A model generated the notes under the pieces. That model had not been told where the DNA came from. It was given only the letters and a program-made list of their open reading frames with translations, and ran no database searches. Positions 1 to 9,295 of a DNA stretch of 64,000 bases are shown piece by piece; the stretch's first letter is position 1; each line of letters begins with the position of its first letter. The position numbers and the translations under genes were made by a program. This DNA comes from Actinotalea lenta (GTDB taxonomy: Bacteria; Actinomycetota; Actinomycetes; Actinomycetales; Cellulomonadaceae), in the NCBI RefSeq assembly GCF_030586465.1, contig NZ_JAUQYP010000001.1, positions 2,569,946 through 2,633,945 on the forward strand, written 5' to 3'.

Positions 1-396
1 CCCGTGCTGGACCAGCTCGTGCTGGTCGAGCTCCTCGCGGATGCGGACGCGCTGCTCGCCGAGCGGAGAGCCGAGCTGCGCACCCGACGCGACGCCCTGG
101 TGGAGGCGATCGAGCGGGCGCTGCCCTGGCAGGTCGCGGTCCCGGCGGGCGGGCTGTCCGTCTGGGTGGACCTCGGCGCGCCGCTGTCCTCGGCACTGGC
201 AGCCGTGGCGCCTCGCCACGGCGTGCGCGTCACACCGGGCTCGGCGTTCGGGGTGGACGGTGGCTTCGAGACCCGGATGCGACTGCCGTTCGCGGCTCCC
301 GCGGAGCACCTGGTCCGCGGCGTGACCGCACTCGCCTCCGCCTGGGCGACGCTGGGCCCCCGCGCAGCCGCCCAGACCGAGACGATCCCCGTCTGA
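1..396 (+). CDS. C-terminal part of a MocR/aminotransferase class I-II protein (5' truncated by window)
   Basis: The open frame runs into the window edge, so only the last ~131 residues are visible. They resemble the small domain of fold-type I PLP enzymes: a GGLSVWVDL stretch, then a GSAFG motif and an arginine-containing RMRLPFA segment like the one that binds the substrate carboxylate. This is typical of the aminotransferase half of MocR/GntR regulators, but the DNA-binding half and the PLP lysine lie outside the window. It could equally be a plain aminotransferase. It is convergent with the next gene, with only 7 bases between the stop codons. Confidence 0.7.
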   Translation, partial: PVLDQLVLVELLADADALLAERRAELRTRRDALVEAIERALPWQVAVPAGGLSVWVDLGAPLSSALAAVAPRHGVRVTPGSAFGVDGGFETRMRLPFAAPAEHLVRGVTALASAWATLGPRAAAQTETIPV

Positions 397-403
397 CCAC
401 GGG

Positions 404-610
404 TCATGCCTCCCGGAGGGGAACCTCCTGCCCGACCCGGTCCTCGCCCGACAGCAGCTGCGCGGCGAGGACGTCGTGCGCGAGCGAGCGCCAGTGCTCG
501 CCCAGCCACTGCTCGGCGTCGAAGCGGTTGGTGAACACCGGGCTGACGGGCCGGTCCAGCGCTCGACCCCGTGCCCCGACGAACTCCCAGCGCCACTGGG
601 CCCTGCTCAT
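404..610 (-). CDS. Small conserved hypothetical protein
   Basis: A 68-residue soluble protein, rich in Trp and Arg (WRWEFVGARGR near the N-terminus, then FDAEQWLGEHW). I do not recognise a named family. Its ATG overlaps the TGA of the upstream dihydroorotate dehydrogenase gene (ATGA), so it is very probably co-translated with pyrD. There is no membrane segment, signal or metal motif. The overlap is the main support for its reality. Confidence 0.65.
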   Translation of the reverse strand: MSRAQWRWEFVGARGRALDRPVSPVFTNRFDAEQWLGEHWRSLAHDVLAAQLLSGEDRVGQEVPLREA

Positions 611-1626
611 CGCTCTCCCTCGGCCAGCTCACGGTGGATCCGCGCCGCCCAGAACGGCCCCCGGTAGATCAGACCGGTGTACCCCTGCACGAGGTCGGCC
701 CCGGCCGCCAGGTAGGCGCGCACGTCGTCCGCGTCACTGATCCCGCCCACCCCGATGATCGTCCGGCCGGCGCCCAGCCGACCACGAAGCAGCCGGACGA
801 CCTCCAGCCCCCGGGGTAGCAGCGGCGGCCCGGACAGCCCGCCCTGACCCAGGTCGTGGGCGATCGTGGTGTTGACGGCGACGACGCCGGCGAGATCGAG
901 CTCGGTCACGAGATCCGCGACCGCGATGACGTCCTCGTCGACCAGGTCCGGGGCGATCTTGACGAGCAGCGGAACCGCACCGGGCCCGGTGGCCTCGTCC
1001 GCCGCGGATCGCGTGGCGGCCAGCAGGGGGCGCAGCGAGTCGACGGACTGCAGGTCCCGCAGCCCGGGGGTGTTCGGCGAGGAGACGTTGACGACCAGGT
1101 AGTCCGCCCATGGAGCCAGCAGGCGGGCAGATGCCGCGTAGTCCTGCGCGGCGCGGTCGGCCGGAGTCGTCCTGTTCTTCCCGATGTTCACACCGACGAC
1201 GTACCGGCGTCCGGCCGACGTGCTGCGCAGCCTGTGGAGCCGCTCCGCCATGGCGGCGGCGCCGGCGTTGTTGAACCCCATCCGGTTGCGCAGCGCCTGC
1301 TGGTCCACCACCCGCCACAGCCGTGGCGCTTCATTGCCGGGCTGCCCGGCGGGGGTCACGGTACCGACCTCGACGAAACCGAACCCGAGCATCGTCATGC
1401 CCGGCACCCCGACCGCGTCCTTGTCGAACCCCGCGGCGAGCCCCAGCCGCCCCGGCACACGTCGGCCGAGCACCAGGACCGAGGGGCCGGGCGGCGCGCA
1501 CCGGCGGCGCAGCAGGCCGGAGAGCACGGGTACCGCGGCCACCGCCCTGATCAGACCGAAGGCCAGCCGATGGGCGAGCTCGGGATCCATCCGCCGGAAC
1601 ACCAGACGGAACAGCAGCGCGTACAC
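607..1626 (-). CDS. pyrD: Dihydroorotate dehydrogenase (quinone), class 2
   Basis: Oxidises dihydroorotate to orotate in pyrimidine synthesis, passing electrons through FMN to the membrane quinone pool. The 339-residue length and the N-terminal hydrophobic helix (LLFRLVFRRMDPELAHRLA) fit the membrane-associated class 2 enzyme. Visible family motifs are AAGFDKD, GVNIGKN, the NVSSPNTPGLRDLQ loop with the catalytic serine, and the C-terminal GVGGI and LVQGYTGLIYRGP phosphate-binding stretches. It heads a short minus-strand unit with the small gene that overlaps its stop. The gene upstream (1636-2058) ends 9 bases before its start and probably belongs to the same transcript. Confidence 0.96.
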   Translation of the reverse strand: MYALLFRLVFRRMDPELAHRLAFGLIRAVAAVPVLSGLLRRRCAPPGPSVLVLGRRVPGRLGLAAGFDKDAVGVPGMTMLGFGFVEVGTVTPAGQPGNEAPRLWRVVDQQALRNRMGFNNAGAAAMAERLHRLRSTSAGRRYVVGVNIGKNRTTPADRAAQDYAASARLLAPWADYLVVNVSSPNTPGLRDLQSVDSLRPLLAATRSAADEATGPGAVPLLVKIAPDLVDEDVIAVADLVTELDLAGVVAVNTTIAHDLGQGGLSGPPLLPRGLEVVRLLRGRLGAGRTIIGVGGISDADDVRAYLAAGADLVQGYTGLIYRGPFWAARIHRELAEGER

Positions 1627-1635
1627 GCGGGCAAC

Positions 1636-2058
1636 CTACCCGGCGGCGGCGTCCAGGGCCGGGGACGTCCGGGATCCCGTGCGACGCAACCACCACATGC
1701 CGAGCATCGGCAGCACGAGCGGCACGTAGCCGTACCCCTGCCCGTAGTCGGACCAGACCGTCGCGTCCGCGAACAGGTCGGAGCGCACGATCGAGAGGGT
1801 CCCCACCGTGAGCACCCCGGCCAGCTCGACGCTCACGGCGGCCCACGCCACCGCCCGCCACGCTCCGCGACCCCGTGCGAGTGCCACCGTGGCAACCACG
1901 TACACCACGGCGGCCACGGCCGACAGCAGGTAGGCCAAGGGCGCGGCAGCCAGGTCGGTGGCGATCTGCACGGCCGAGCGAGCGCTCGCAGCGACGGCGA
2001 GCAGGCCGTAGACGGCGACGAGGACGCGGCCCGGGCCGGTCGCGGTCGGTGAGCTCAT
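1636..2058 (-). CDS. Small multi-pass membrane protein, unknown function
   Basis: A 140-residue protein with about four hydrophobic segments (roughly residues 10-30, 38-60, 68-88 and 108-125), consistent with an integral membrane protein. It has no signal peptide distinct from the first helix and no catalytic motif I recognise. It lies 9 bases upstream of pyrD on the same strand, so co-transcription is likely. Its role is unknown. Similar small membrane proteins are common beside pyrD in actinobacteria, which is a general impression, not a search result. Confidence 0.7.
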   Translation of the reverse strand: MSSPTATGPGRVLVAVYGLLAVAASARSAVQIATDLAAAPLAYLLSAVAAVVYVVATVALARGRGAWRAVAWAAVSVELAGVLTVGTLSIVRSDLFADATVWSDYGQGYGYVPLVLPMLGMWWLRRTGSRTSPALDAAAG

Positions 2059-2124
2059 GGCGCCACCCTACGGGCGTCCGCTCGGTTCGAAGCCGTGGAC
2101 CGTCGTCGCCCGGACGGCGGTCGG

Positions 2125-2631
2125 TCACGCGTGGCCCACGGCCCGCGGCTGACGCGCGAGGTCGGTGACCAGACGGACCAGGTTGACCAGCACCCCGATC
2201 CCGCTGCCCACGATCCCGACCCACAGCACGACGCGTACCGCCGTCGCCCAAGGGAAACCGCCCTCGTCGAACGCGAACGGGAACACGTCCAGGACGCGCA
2301 GCGCGGCCACCAGCCCGAGCGCGGACGTCGCCAGGTCGCCGAGCGCGCGCAGCCACCGCGGATCCGCAGCCACCCACACGAGGTTCACCGCGACACCGGT
2401 CCAGATCTGGGCGGCAACCCAGGGCAGCACCACGGTGGTGTCCTGGGTCAAGAACGCCAGCGACTCCCAGCCGGGCCACCGGAAGATCAGGCCCAGCAGG
2501 ACCAGGTCCAGGGCGACCGCGACGAGGTAGCCGGCCCGGCGCGCACCGCGCGAAGGCCGTGCAGCGGGGCGGCGCCGACGGCGCGACGCGGGAGCGCCGG
2601 CGGGGCGATCCGAGGGCTGCGGTGTGGCCAT
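2125..2631 (-). CDS. Small membrane protein with basic N-terminus, unknown function
   Basis: The ATG at 2631 gives 168 residues: a Pro/Arg-rich cytoplasmic tail (about 40 residues), then four hydrophobic segments. I chose this ATG because the longer upstream open frame has shadow-like composition and would overlap the next gene. The conserved-looking part includes RWPGWESL and FPFAFDEGGFPWATAVR, suggesting two pairs of helices. I do not recognise the family. It may form a set with the neighbouring small membrane proteins at 1636-2058 and 2715-3071, all on the same strand. Confidence 0.65.
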   Translation of the reverse strand: MATPQPSDRPAGAPASRRRRRPAARPSRGARRAGYLVAVALDLVLLGLIFRWPGWESLAFLTQDTTVVLPWVAAQIWTGVAVNLVWVAADPRWLRALGDLATSALGLVAALRVLDVFPFAFDEGGFPWATAVRVVLWVGIVGSGIGVLVNLVRLVTDLARQPRAVGHA

Positions 2632-2714
2632 CGGCGTGCCTTTCGACTCGACGCCACCGACGCTAGCGCGCCGCGGACCGCGCGGGAGGCGGTTTCGCGG
2701 GCCTGCGCCCGCAC

Positions 2715-3071
2715 CTACGCCTGCCAGACCTGCCAGAGCCGGAGCTGGAGGAACGCCACGGTCAGGGCGGCGACCAGCAGCACCACCGAGCTCCACCGGG
2801 TGCGCTCGGCGAATGACCACGCCGCGGCGACCGGGAGGATCAGCAGCGTCGTGACGAGGTAGCCCCAGAACGTCGGGGCGTCGTGCGGGCGAGACGTCCC
2901 GAGGGCCATCACCACCGCGACCGCCGCCTCGAGGACAAGGACGCCCTCGACGACCGCCCCGGCCTTGAGCTGACGCCAGATCACGGGCTGGTCCCGGGCG
3001 GCGCGCACCGCCGCCCACGCTCCGAGGGCCCCGGAGAGCAGGGCGCTGAGCACGAGGAGCGGAATCCACAC
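2715..3071 (-). CDS. Small four-helix membrane protein, unknown function
   Basis: A 118-residue protein starting at a GTG. It has hydrophobic segments near residues 3-24, 40-60, 67-85 and 92-110, with short Arg-containing connections that give a positive-inside pattern. No functional motif is recognisable. Its start faces the pepA start divergently across an 88-base gap, so the two genes may share a promoter region. Overlapping open frames on the same strand have shadow-like composition and were not accepted. Confidence 0.65.
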   Translation of the reverse strand: MWIPLLVLSALLSGALGAWAAVRAARDQPVIWRQLKAGAVVEGVLVLEAAVAVVMALGTSRPHDAPTFWGYLVTTLLILPVAAAWSFAERTRWSSVVLLVAALTVAFLQLRLWQVWQA

Positions 3072-3159
3072 GCTGCCGACCCTAGGGGCGCCGGGCCCGG
3101 ATCACCGCGCGACACCCCCGGGGCCGACACGCGCGCGGCCACTCCCCTAGCATCGGGGG

Positions 3160-4608
3160 GTGATCACCCTCACCTCGTCCTCAGCTGCCCACCTGTCCGT
3201 CGACGTCCTCGTGGTGGGGGTGACGTCCGACGACGGCACTCCCCGGCTGCTGGGCGACGCGCTGCCCGCGAGCCTGGCCGGCGTCCTCACGTCGCCGGCT
3301 CTCGGGCTGACCGGGGAGGTCGACCAGGTGGTTCGGGTTCCCGCCGGGGACGCGGTCGCCGCCGATGTCGTCGCCGCCGTGGGGGTGGGCGACCCGAGCG
3401 ACCGGGAGGCCTTGCGGCGGGCAGCCGGTGCTGCCACCCGCCAGCTCACCGGGGTGCGTAGCGTCGCGCTCGCGCTGCCGGTCCGCGACGCCGACGACGC
3501 CGCGGCCGTGGCGGAAGGCGCCCTGCTGGGCGCCTACGCCTACACGCGGTACCACGACCTGCCCGCAGCGAAGCGGCCGGCAGAGGAGATCACCGTGGTC
3601 GCCCCGCAGGCGCGGGCGGCCGCCGCCAAGGCCGCGGTCGCCCGCGCCGAGGTGCTCGCCGCGGCGGTGCACGGGGTGCGCGACCTGGTCAACGCGCCGC
3701 CCCGGGACCTCTACCCGGCGGCGTTCGCCGACATCGCCAAGGCTGCGGCCAAGGGCACCAAGATCAAGGTCACGGTGCTCGACGAGAAGGAGCTCGCCGC
3801 CGGGGGCTACGGCGGCCTGGTCGCGGTGGGCCAGGGGTCCTCGCGACCGCCCAGGCTCGTCAAGGTCGCGTGGACCCCGGCCCGCGCGAAGCGGTCCGTG
3901 GCTCTGGTCGGCAAGGGCATCACGTTCGACTCGGGTGGCCTGTCACTCAAGCCTCCGAAGGGGATGGAGACCATGAAGTCCGACATGGCCGGGGCGGCGG
4001 CCGTGCTGCACACCGTGCTCGCCGCGGCAGCTCTCAAGCTCCCGATCGCGGTGACCGGCTGGCTGTGCTTGGCGGAGAACATGCCCTCGGGCACCGCGCA
4101 GCGGCCGTCCGACGTCATCACCCAGCGCGGCGGGACCACGGTGGAGGTCCTCAACACCGACGCCGAGGGGCGCCTGGTGCTCGCTGACGGGCTCGTGGCG
4201 GCGTGCGAGGAGGCTCCTGACGCCGTCATCGACGTCGCGACGCTCACCGGCGCCCAGGTCATCGCCCTCGGCACCCGGGTGTCCGCCGTGATGGGCACCG
4301 ATGACATGCGGACAGCAGTCGTGTCCGCGGCGGCCGAGGCCGGTGAGGCGTTCTGGCCCATGCCTCTGCCGGACGAGCTGCGCGCGGGCCTGAACTCCCA
4401 AGTGGCCGACATCGCGAACGTGGGCGACCGCGCCGGCGGGATGCTGACCGCGGGCGTGTTCCTGCGCGAGTTCGTCGGCTCGACCCCCTGGGCGCACCTG
4501 GACATCGCCGGGCCGGCCTTCAACGAGCACGCCGCCTGGGGCTACACGCCCGCGGGGGGCACCGGGGTGGCTGTGCGCACGATGCTCAGGCTGCTGGAGA
4601 ACCGCTGA
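3160..4608 (+). CDS. pepA: Leucyl aminopeptidase (M17 family)
   Basis: A cytosolic di-metal exopeptidase that removes N-terminal residues from peptides. The 482-residue protein has a variable N-terminal macro-like domain, then the M17 catalytic domain with KGITFDSGG (metal and substrate lysine), MKSDMAGAA, and the signature NTDAEGRL at residues 332-339, which supplies metal-binding Asp and Glu. The length matches the family (about 480-500). The GTG start at 3160 is the first in frame after a 88-base intergenic gap. It appears monocistronic, convergent with the small gene at 4619. Confidence 0.95.
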   Translation: MITLTSSSAAHLSVDVLVVGVTSDDGTPRLLGDALPASLAGVLTSPALGLTGEVDQVVRVPAGDAVAADVVAAVGVGDPSDREALRRAAGAATRQLTGVRSVALALPVRDADDAAAVAEGALLGAYAYTRYHDLPAAKRPAEEITVVAPQARAAAAKAAVARAEVLAAAVHGVRDLVNAPPRDLYPAAFADIAKAAAKGTKIKVTVLDEKELAAGGYGGLVAVGQGSSRPPRLVKVAWTPARAKRSVALVGKGITFDSGGLSLKPPKGMETMKSDMAGAAAVLHTVLAAAALKLPIAVTGWLCLAENMPSGTAQRPSDVITQRGGTTVEVLNTDAEGRLVLADGLVAACEEAPDAVIDVATLTGAQVIALGTRVSAVMGTDDMRTAVVSAAAEAGEAFWPMPLPDELRAGLNSQVADIANVGDRAGGMLTAGVFLREFVGSTPWAHLDIAGPAFNEHAAWGYTPAGGTGVAVRTMLRLLENR

Positions 4609-4618
4609 CCGGCCGTCG

Positions 4619-4930
4619 TCAGCGACCGGAACGCTGCCTGGCGTTCCAGTCCCGCATGCGCTGCGGGTACCCGACCAGCTGCACGTCGTAGACGGGGATG
4701 CCCAGGTCCTGGGCGATCTTCCGCGCCGCGCCGGGGCTGGGGACCCGTCGGCGCGTCCACTCCCCGCTCGTTGCGATCAGCACGACGGTGGTCTGCGTGA
4801 CGTTCGTCTGCGGCTCGATGTATGCCTCGACGCCGACGCGCGTGCGCGCGAACTCGGCGAGGTGTTCCAGGGTCGCATGGCGGGCGTCGCGTTCTGGGGC
4901 CTGGCGGGAACGCCTGCGGAACAGCGGCAT
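4619..4930 (-). CDS. Conserved hypothetical protein, 103 residues
   Basis: A soluble basic protein with an Arg-rich start (FRRRSRQAPERDARH), a VEAYIEPQTNVTQTTVVLIA segment and a C-terminal GIPVYDVQLVGYPQRM stretch. Predicted mixed alpha/beta with no membrane segment. I recognise it as a type seen beside dihydrolipoamide dehydrogenase in actinobacteria but cannot name a function. It is divergent from lpdA, with about 155 bases between the starts, so the two could share control elements. Confidence 0.65.
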   Translation of the reverse strand: MPLFRRRSRQAPERDARHATLEHLAEFARTRVGVEAYIEPQTNVTQTTVVLIATSGEWTRRRVPSPGAARKIAQDLGIPVYDVQLVGYPQRMRDWNARQRSGR

Positions 4931-5085
4931 GTGCTCAGCCTACGGGCGAACAGGACCGAGGGCCCAGCAAGACGTAGGATGAATCGCGCTGCCCATCCGT
5001 CACCGCTCGGATGCCACCGAGCCACGGGTGATGACAAGATGGCCGCAGCGCCCGACCCACTGCCGTGCCCGAGGGGAGCCTGACC

Positions 5086-6459
5086 GTGCCTGACACCGCC
5101 GACATCGTGGTCCTGGGCGGAGGGAGCGGGGGCTACGCCACCGCCCTGCGCGCCACCGAGCTCGGACTGAAGGTGGTCCTCGTGGAAGAGGCCAAGGTCG
5201 GCGGCACCTGCCTGCACGTCGGCTGCATCCCCACCAAGGCTCTGCTGCATGCGGCGGAGGTCGCCGACTCGACGCGCGAGTCGGAGAAGTTCGGCGTCCG
5301 GGCCGCACTCGAGGGCATCGACATGGCCGGCGTGAACGGCTACAAGGACGCGGTGGTCGGCCGCCTCTACAAGGGTCTCCAGGGCCTGGTGAAGGCGCAC
5401 GGGATCACCTACGTCGAGGGGCACGGCCGGCTCGTCGCACCCGACACCGTCGAGGTTGACGGCGAGCGGTACACCGGCAAGCACGTCGTGCTGGCGACCG
5501 GCTCGTACTCGCGGACCCTGCCCGGCCTGGAGATCGGCGGCCGGGTCATCACCTCCGAGCACGCGCTGAACCTGGATCACGTGCCCGAGTCGGTGGTGGT
5601 GCTCGGCGGCGGCGTGATCGGGTGCGAGTTCGCCAGCGTGTGGACGTCCTTCGGCGCGAAGGTCACCATCGTCGAGGCGCTGCCCCACCTGGTCCCCAAC
5701 GAGGACGAGGCGATCAGCAAGGCGTTCGAGCGCGCGATGCGCAAGCGCGGTATCGCGTTCCACACCGGTGTGCGGTTCTCCGGCGTGACCCAGGACGACT
5801 CCGCAGTGCACGTCGCCCTCGAGGACGGCACGGCGATCGACGCCGACCTCATGCTCGTGGCGGTCGGCCGCGGGCCCCGCACGGCCGACCTCGGCTACGA
5901 GGAGCAGGGCGTCCCGATGGACCGCGGCTTCGTGCTCACCGACGAGCGGCTGCACACCGGCGTCGCGAACATCCACGCGGTCGGCGACATCGTCCCCGGC
6001 CTGCAGCTCGCGCACCGCGGCTTCGCACAGGGCGTCTTCCTCGCCGAGGAGATCGCAGGCCTCAACCCCGCACCACTGGTCGAGTCCGGCATCCCGCGGG
6101 TCACCTACTCCGACCCGGAGATCGCGTCCGTCGGCGTCACCGAGGCCAAGGCCAAGGAGCTCTACGGCGACGACCAGATCCAGACCTACGAGTACAACCT
6201 CGCTGGCAACGGCAAGAGCCAGATCCTGGGCACCACCGGCTTCGTCAAGCTGGTGCGCAGGAAGGACGGCCCCGTGGTCGGCGTCCACATGCTCGGCGCC
6301 CGGGTCGGTGAGCTCATCGGCGAGGGTCAGCTGATCGTCAACTGGGAGGCATACCCCGAGGACGTCGCGTCCCTGGTGCACGCCCACCCCACCCAGAACG
6401 AGGCGGTCGGCGAGGCGTTCCTCGCGCTGGCCGGCAAGCCGCTGCACGCGCACAACTGA
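5086..6459 (+). CDS. lpdA: Dihydrolipoyl dehydrogenase (E3)
   Basis: The flavoprotein E3 of 2-oxoacid dehydrogenase complexes, reoxidising dihydrolipoyl groups with NAD+. The GTG at 5086 is preferred because GAGGGGAG (5071-5078) sits at good spacing, and the protein then begins directly before the FAD-binding GGGSGG loop. The redox disulfide is GGTCLHVGC (Cys42, Cys47). A second GGGVIG dinucleotide motif binds NAD, and the C-terminal HPTQNE (His434, Glu439) is the family's catalytic dyad. At 457 residues it has the usual length. It is followed after 16 bases by the E2 gene, so the pair forms an operon. Confidence 0.96.
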   Translation: MPDTADIVVLGGGSGGYATALRATELGLKVVLVEEAKVGGTCLHVGCIPTKALLHAAEVADSTRESEKFGVRAALEGIDMAGVNGYKDAVVGRLYKGLQGLVKAHGITYVEGHGRLVAPDTVEVDGERYTGKHVVLATGSYSRTLPGLEIGGRVITSEHALNLDHVPESVVVLGGGVIGCEFASVWTSFGAKVTIVEALPHLVPNEDEAISKAFERAMRKRGIAFHTGVRFSGVTQDDSAVHVALEDGTAIDADLMLVAVGRGPRTADLGYEEQGVPMDRGFVLTDERLHTGVANIHAVGDIVPGLQLAHRGFAQGVFLAEEIAGLNPAPLVESGIPRVTYSDPEIASVGVTEAKAKELYGDDQIQTYEYNLAGNGKSQILGTTGFVKLVRRKDGPVVGVHMLGARVGELIGEGQLIVNWEAYPEDVASLVHAHPTQNEAVGEAFLALAGKPLHAHN

Positions 6460-6475
6460 CAGGAGACGCCAGAAC

Positions 6476-8314
6476 ATGTCTGAGTCCGTCCAGATGCCGG
6501 CTCTCGGCGAGAGCGTCACCGAGGGCACCGTCACCCGCTGGCTCAAGCAGGTCGGCGAGGAGGTCGCCGTCGACGAGCCCCTGCTCGAGGTCTCCACCGA
6601 CAAGGTCGACACCGAGATCCCCTCCCCGGTCGCCGGAGTGCTGCTGGAGATCGTCGTGCCGGAGGACGAGACCGCGGACGTCGGCGCGGTCCTCGCCCGG
6701 ATCGGCAGCGCGGACGAGGCCGGTGCCGCGCCGCAGGAGGCGCAGGCCGAGCCCGAGCAGGCCGAGCCCGAGCAGGCCGAGCCCGAGCAGTCGGCCCCCG
6801 CCCCACAGGGAGAGCCCGAGCAGCCCGCTGCGGCCCCGCAGGCGTCACCGAGCGACCAGCCGTCCGGCGCGTCCTCCGGCGGCGAGGAGGTCCAGATGCC
6901 GGCTCTCGGCGAGAGCGTCACCGAGGGCACCGTCACCCGCTGGCTCAAGCAGGTCGGCGAGGAGGTCGCCGTCGACGAGCCCCTCCTCGAGGTCTCCACC
7001 GACAAGGTCGACACGGAGATCCCCTCCCCGGTCGCCGGGACCCTCAGCGAGATCCTCGTGGGCGAGGACGAGACCGCCGAGGTCGGCGCCGTCCTGGCAC
7101 GGATCGGGGGAACCCCCGCCGCGCCCACCGAGCAGTCGGCCCCAGCAGCAGAGCCGGCGACCGAGCAGCCCACGCCTGCGCAGGAGGAGGCGCCTGCCCC
7201 AGCCCAGGAGGAGCAGGCCGCCCCGGCCCCGCAGGCCGCGGCCCCGTCCCGCCAGCAGGCACAGCCGGCACCCCCGGAGCCCGCGACGGCACCGGAGCCG
7301 ACCCCGGCCGAGGAGACGGGCCAGCAGGCCGCCCCGGGCGCCTCGGCCCCGTCGGCGCCCACCAGCGGCGGCTATCTCACGCCCTTGGTGCGCAAGCTGG
7401 CGGCCGAGAAGGGCGTGGACCTGTCCACCGTGACCGGCACCGGGGTCGGTGGCCGGATCCGCAAGGAGGACGTCCTCGAGGCCGCCGAGGCCGCCGAGAA
7501 GGCCAAGGCCGCCGAGAGGGCCAAGGCGGAGGCTACGGCTACGCCGTCCGAGCCGGCGGCGTCCAAGACGGCGCAGGCCGTCGAGTCGATCTCACCGCTG
7601 CGGGGCACCACCGAGAAGGCGTCCCGGCTGCGCCAGATCATCGCCTCGCGCATGCACGAGTCGATGCAGTCGATGGCGCAGCTCACCACCGTGGTCGAGG
7701 TCGACGTCACGAAGGTCGCGCGGCTGCGCAGCCGCGCGAAGGAGGACTTCAAGGCTCGTGAGGGCACCAATCTCACGTTCCTGCCCTTCTTCGTCCTGGC
7801 GGCGACCGAGGCGCTCAAGGCCCACCCCAAGATCAACGGCGTGCTGGAGGGCAACCAGATCACGTACCACGGGGAGGAGAACGTCGGCATCGCCGTGGAC
7901 ACCGAGCGCGGCCTGGTCGTGCCCGTGATCCGGGGGGCGGGCGACCTCAACCTCGCCGGCATCGCACGCAAGATCGCCGACCTGGCTGCGCGCACCCGGG
8001 CGAACAAGGTCACGCCCGACGAGCTGAGCGGTGCCACGTTCACGGTCACCAACACCGGGTCTGGTGGAGCTCTGTTCGACACGCCCATCGTGCCTGTCGG
8101 GACCTCGGCGATCCTCGGCACGGGCGCGATCGTGCGCAAGCCGGTGGTGGCCACCGACGAGCTCGGCGCCGAGTATGTCGCCATCCGCTCGATCTGCTAC
8201 CTCGCCCTGTCCTACGACCACCGGCTGGTCGACGGCGCCGACGCGGCTCGCTACCTGCAGGCCGTCAAGGCGCGCATCGAAGAGGGAGACTTCGGTTCGG
8301 AGGTCGGGCTCTGA
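6476..8314 (+). CDS. sucB: Dihydrolipoamide acyltransferase E2 with two lipoyl domains (2-oxoglutarate dehydrogenase type)
   Basis: The core acyltransferase of a 2-oxoacid dehydrogenase complex, moving acyl groups from lipoyl arms to CoA. The 612-residue protein reads lipoyl domain 1 (Lys43 in STDKVD), an Ala/Pro/Glu-rich linker, lipoyl domain 2 (Lys177), a second linker, a peripheral subunit-binding domain (about residues 300-340, [12 protein letters not shown] and GRIRKEDV), then the catalytic domain ending with YDHRLVDG (His582). The ATG follows AGGAGA by 7 bases. The linker contains short AEPEQ repeats. Substrate (succinyl versus acetyl or branched-chain) cannot be fixed from sequence alone; actinobacterial annotation usually says SucB. 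Confidence 0.93.
   Translation: MSESVQMPALGESVTEGTVTRWLKQVGEEVAVDEPLLEVSTDKVDTEIPSPVAGVLLEIVVPEDETADVGAVLARIGSADEAGAAPQEAQAEPEQAEPEQAEPEQSAPAPQGEPEQPAAAPQASPSDQPSGASSGGEEVQMPALGESVTEGTVTRWLKQVGEEVAVDEPLLEVSTDKVDTEIPSPVAGTLSEILVGEDETAEVGAVLARIGGTPAAPTEQSAPAAEPATEQPTPAQEEAPAPAQEEQAAPAPQAAAPSRQQAQPAPPEPATAPEPTPAEETGQQAAPGASAPSAPTSGGYLTPLVRKLAAEKGVDLSTVTGTGVGGRIRKEDVLEAAEAAEKAKAAERAKAEATATPSEPAASKTAQAVESISPLRGTTEKASRLRQIIASRMHESMQSMAQLTTVVEVDVTKVARLRSRAKEDFKAREGTNLTFLPFFVLAATEALKAHPKINGVLEGNQITYHGEENVGIAVDTERGLVVPVIRGAGDLNLAGIARKIADLAARTRANKVTPDELSGATFTVTNTGSGGALFDTPIVPVGTSAILGTGAIVRKPVVATDELGAEYVAIRSICYLALSYDHRLVDGADAARYLQAVKARIEEGDFGSEVGL
6488..6636 (+). repeat. Lipoyl-domain direct repeat, copy 1
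   Basis: This 149-base stretch is repeated 402 bases (134 codons) downstream at 6890-7038 with only two mismatches, both silent (Leu CTG/CTC and Thr ACC/ACG). It encodes most of lipoyl domain 1 including the lipoylated lysine. Outside the repeat the two domains diverge normally. Confidence 0.95.
6890..7038 (+). repeat. Lipoyl-domain direct repeat, copy 2
   Basis: Second copy of the repeat at 6488-6636, encoding the core of lipoyl domain 2. The near identity at synonymous positions suggests recent duplication or ongoing gene conversion between the two copies. Confidence 0.95.
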
Positions 8315-8320
8315 CCACCT

Positions 8321-8349
8321 CTCGGGGGCCCGCCGCGCGGGCCCCCGAG
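8321..8349 (+). terminator. Strong hairpin after sucB
   Basis: A perfect 13-bp stem (CTCGGGGGCCCGC and its complement) with a 3-base loop begins 7 bases after the sucB stop. It has no U-run, as is common for actinobacterial terminators. It probably ends the lpdA-sucB transcript. Confidence 0.8.
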
Positions 8350-8392
8350 CCGACCACCGCCCACCGGCACGGGAGCACGCGGAGGTGAGCGC

Positions 8393-9295
8393 ATGAGAGT
8401 CGTCCTCGCAGGGTCGCACGGGCTGCTCGGCACCGCCCTGACCCATGAGCTCGCCCAGCGGGGCATCTCGGCGCAGCGCCTGGTGCGCAGGCCAGCGCGG
8501 TCGCCGCGGGAGATCCCCTGGGACCCGGTGCTCGGTCGCCTGAACCCTGCGGATCTCGCCGGCGTCGACGCGGTCATCAACCTGGGCGGCGCGAGCCTGG
8601 CCCGCCTGCCGTGGACCGCGTCGTACCGCCGCACGATCGTGGCGTCCCGGGTGCGGCCCACCGCGCTGCTGGCCCGCACCCTGGCCACCATGCCCGATCC
8701 CCCACCCGTCTGGCTCCAGGCCTCAGCCGTGGGCTTCTACGGCAACCGAGGGGACGAGATCCTCACCGAGACCTCGGAACCCGGGTCGGGCTTCCTCGCG
8801 GACCTCGTACGCCGCTGGGAGGCCGCGACCGCACCGGCCGAGGAGGCTGGTGTCCGCGTGGTCCAGCTGCGCACCGGTTCGGTGGCACTGGCGGCCGCGG
8901 GGGGCAGCTCCTCGGGCCTCATCCTCCGGGCGATCCGGATGGGTGTGGGTGGCCCGCTGGGGCCGGGCACGAACTACTGGAGCTGGATCACCACCGCCGA
9001 CCATGCGGCCGCCGTCGCCCACCTGCTCACCGCCGACGTCGCCGGCCCTGTGAACCTCACGGCTCCGCACCCTGCGACGCAGCGCGAGGTGATCGCGACC
9101 CTTGCGCGCGCGCTGCACCGTCCAGCCGTGATGCGGGTGCCCGCGACGCTGCTGCGGCTGGTGCTGCGCGACGTGGCCGACGAGCTCCTGCTCAGCTCCC
9201 AGCGCGCCGTGCCAGGCGCCTTGGAGGACTCCGGGTTCCGGTGGCAGCACCCGACCATCGCCGACGCCGCCCGATGGATCAGCGCGCAGGACTGA
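8393..9295 (+). CDS. TIGR01777 family NAD(P)-binding epimerase-like protein (SDR39U1/YfcH type)
   Basis: A 300-residue extended short-chain dehydrogenase-like protein of unknown substrate. The N-terminal LAGSHGLLGTALTHEL is the nucleotide-binding loop, followed by the family-typical INLGGASL, WLQASAVGFYGNRGDE and the C-terminal DUF1731 region (VPATLLRLVLRD..ELLLSSQRAVP). The ATG is preceded by GGAGG. In other actinobacteria this family sits near lipoate genes, and lipB/lipA lie 4 kb away here. Its 3' end overlaps the convergent pseudokinase gene by 17 bases. Confidence 0.88.
   Translation: MRVVLAGSHGLLGTALTHELAQRGISAQRLVRRPARSPREIPWDPVLGRLNPADLAGVDAVINLGGASLARLPWTASYRRTIVASRVRPTALLARTLATMPDPPPVWLQASAVGFYGNRGDEILTETSEPGSGFLADLVRRWEAATAPAEEAGVRVVQLRTGSVALAAAGGSSSGLILRAIRMGVGGPLGPGTNYWSWITTADHAAAVAHLLTADVAGPVNLTAPHPATQREVIATLARALHRPAVMRVPATLLRLVLRDVADELLLSSQRAVPGALEDSGFRWQHPTIADAARWISAQD

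Noticed and set aside
4777-7362. An 861-codon minus-strand open frame opposite lpdA and sucB
   Set aside because: Same antisense effect; low-complexity Ala/Gly/Ser-rich translation mirrors the E2 linkers.
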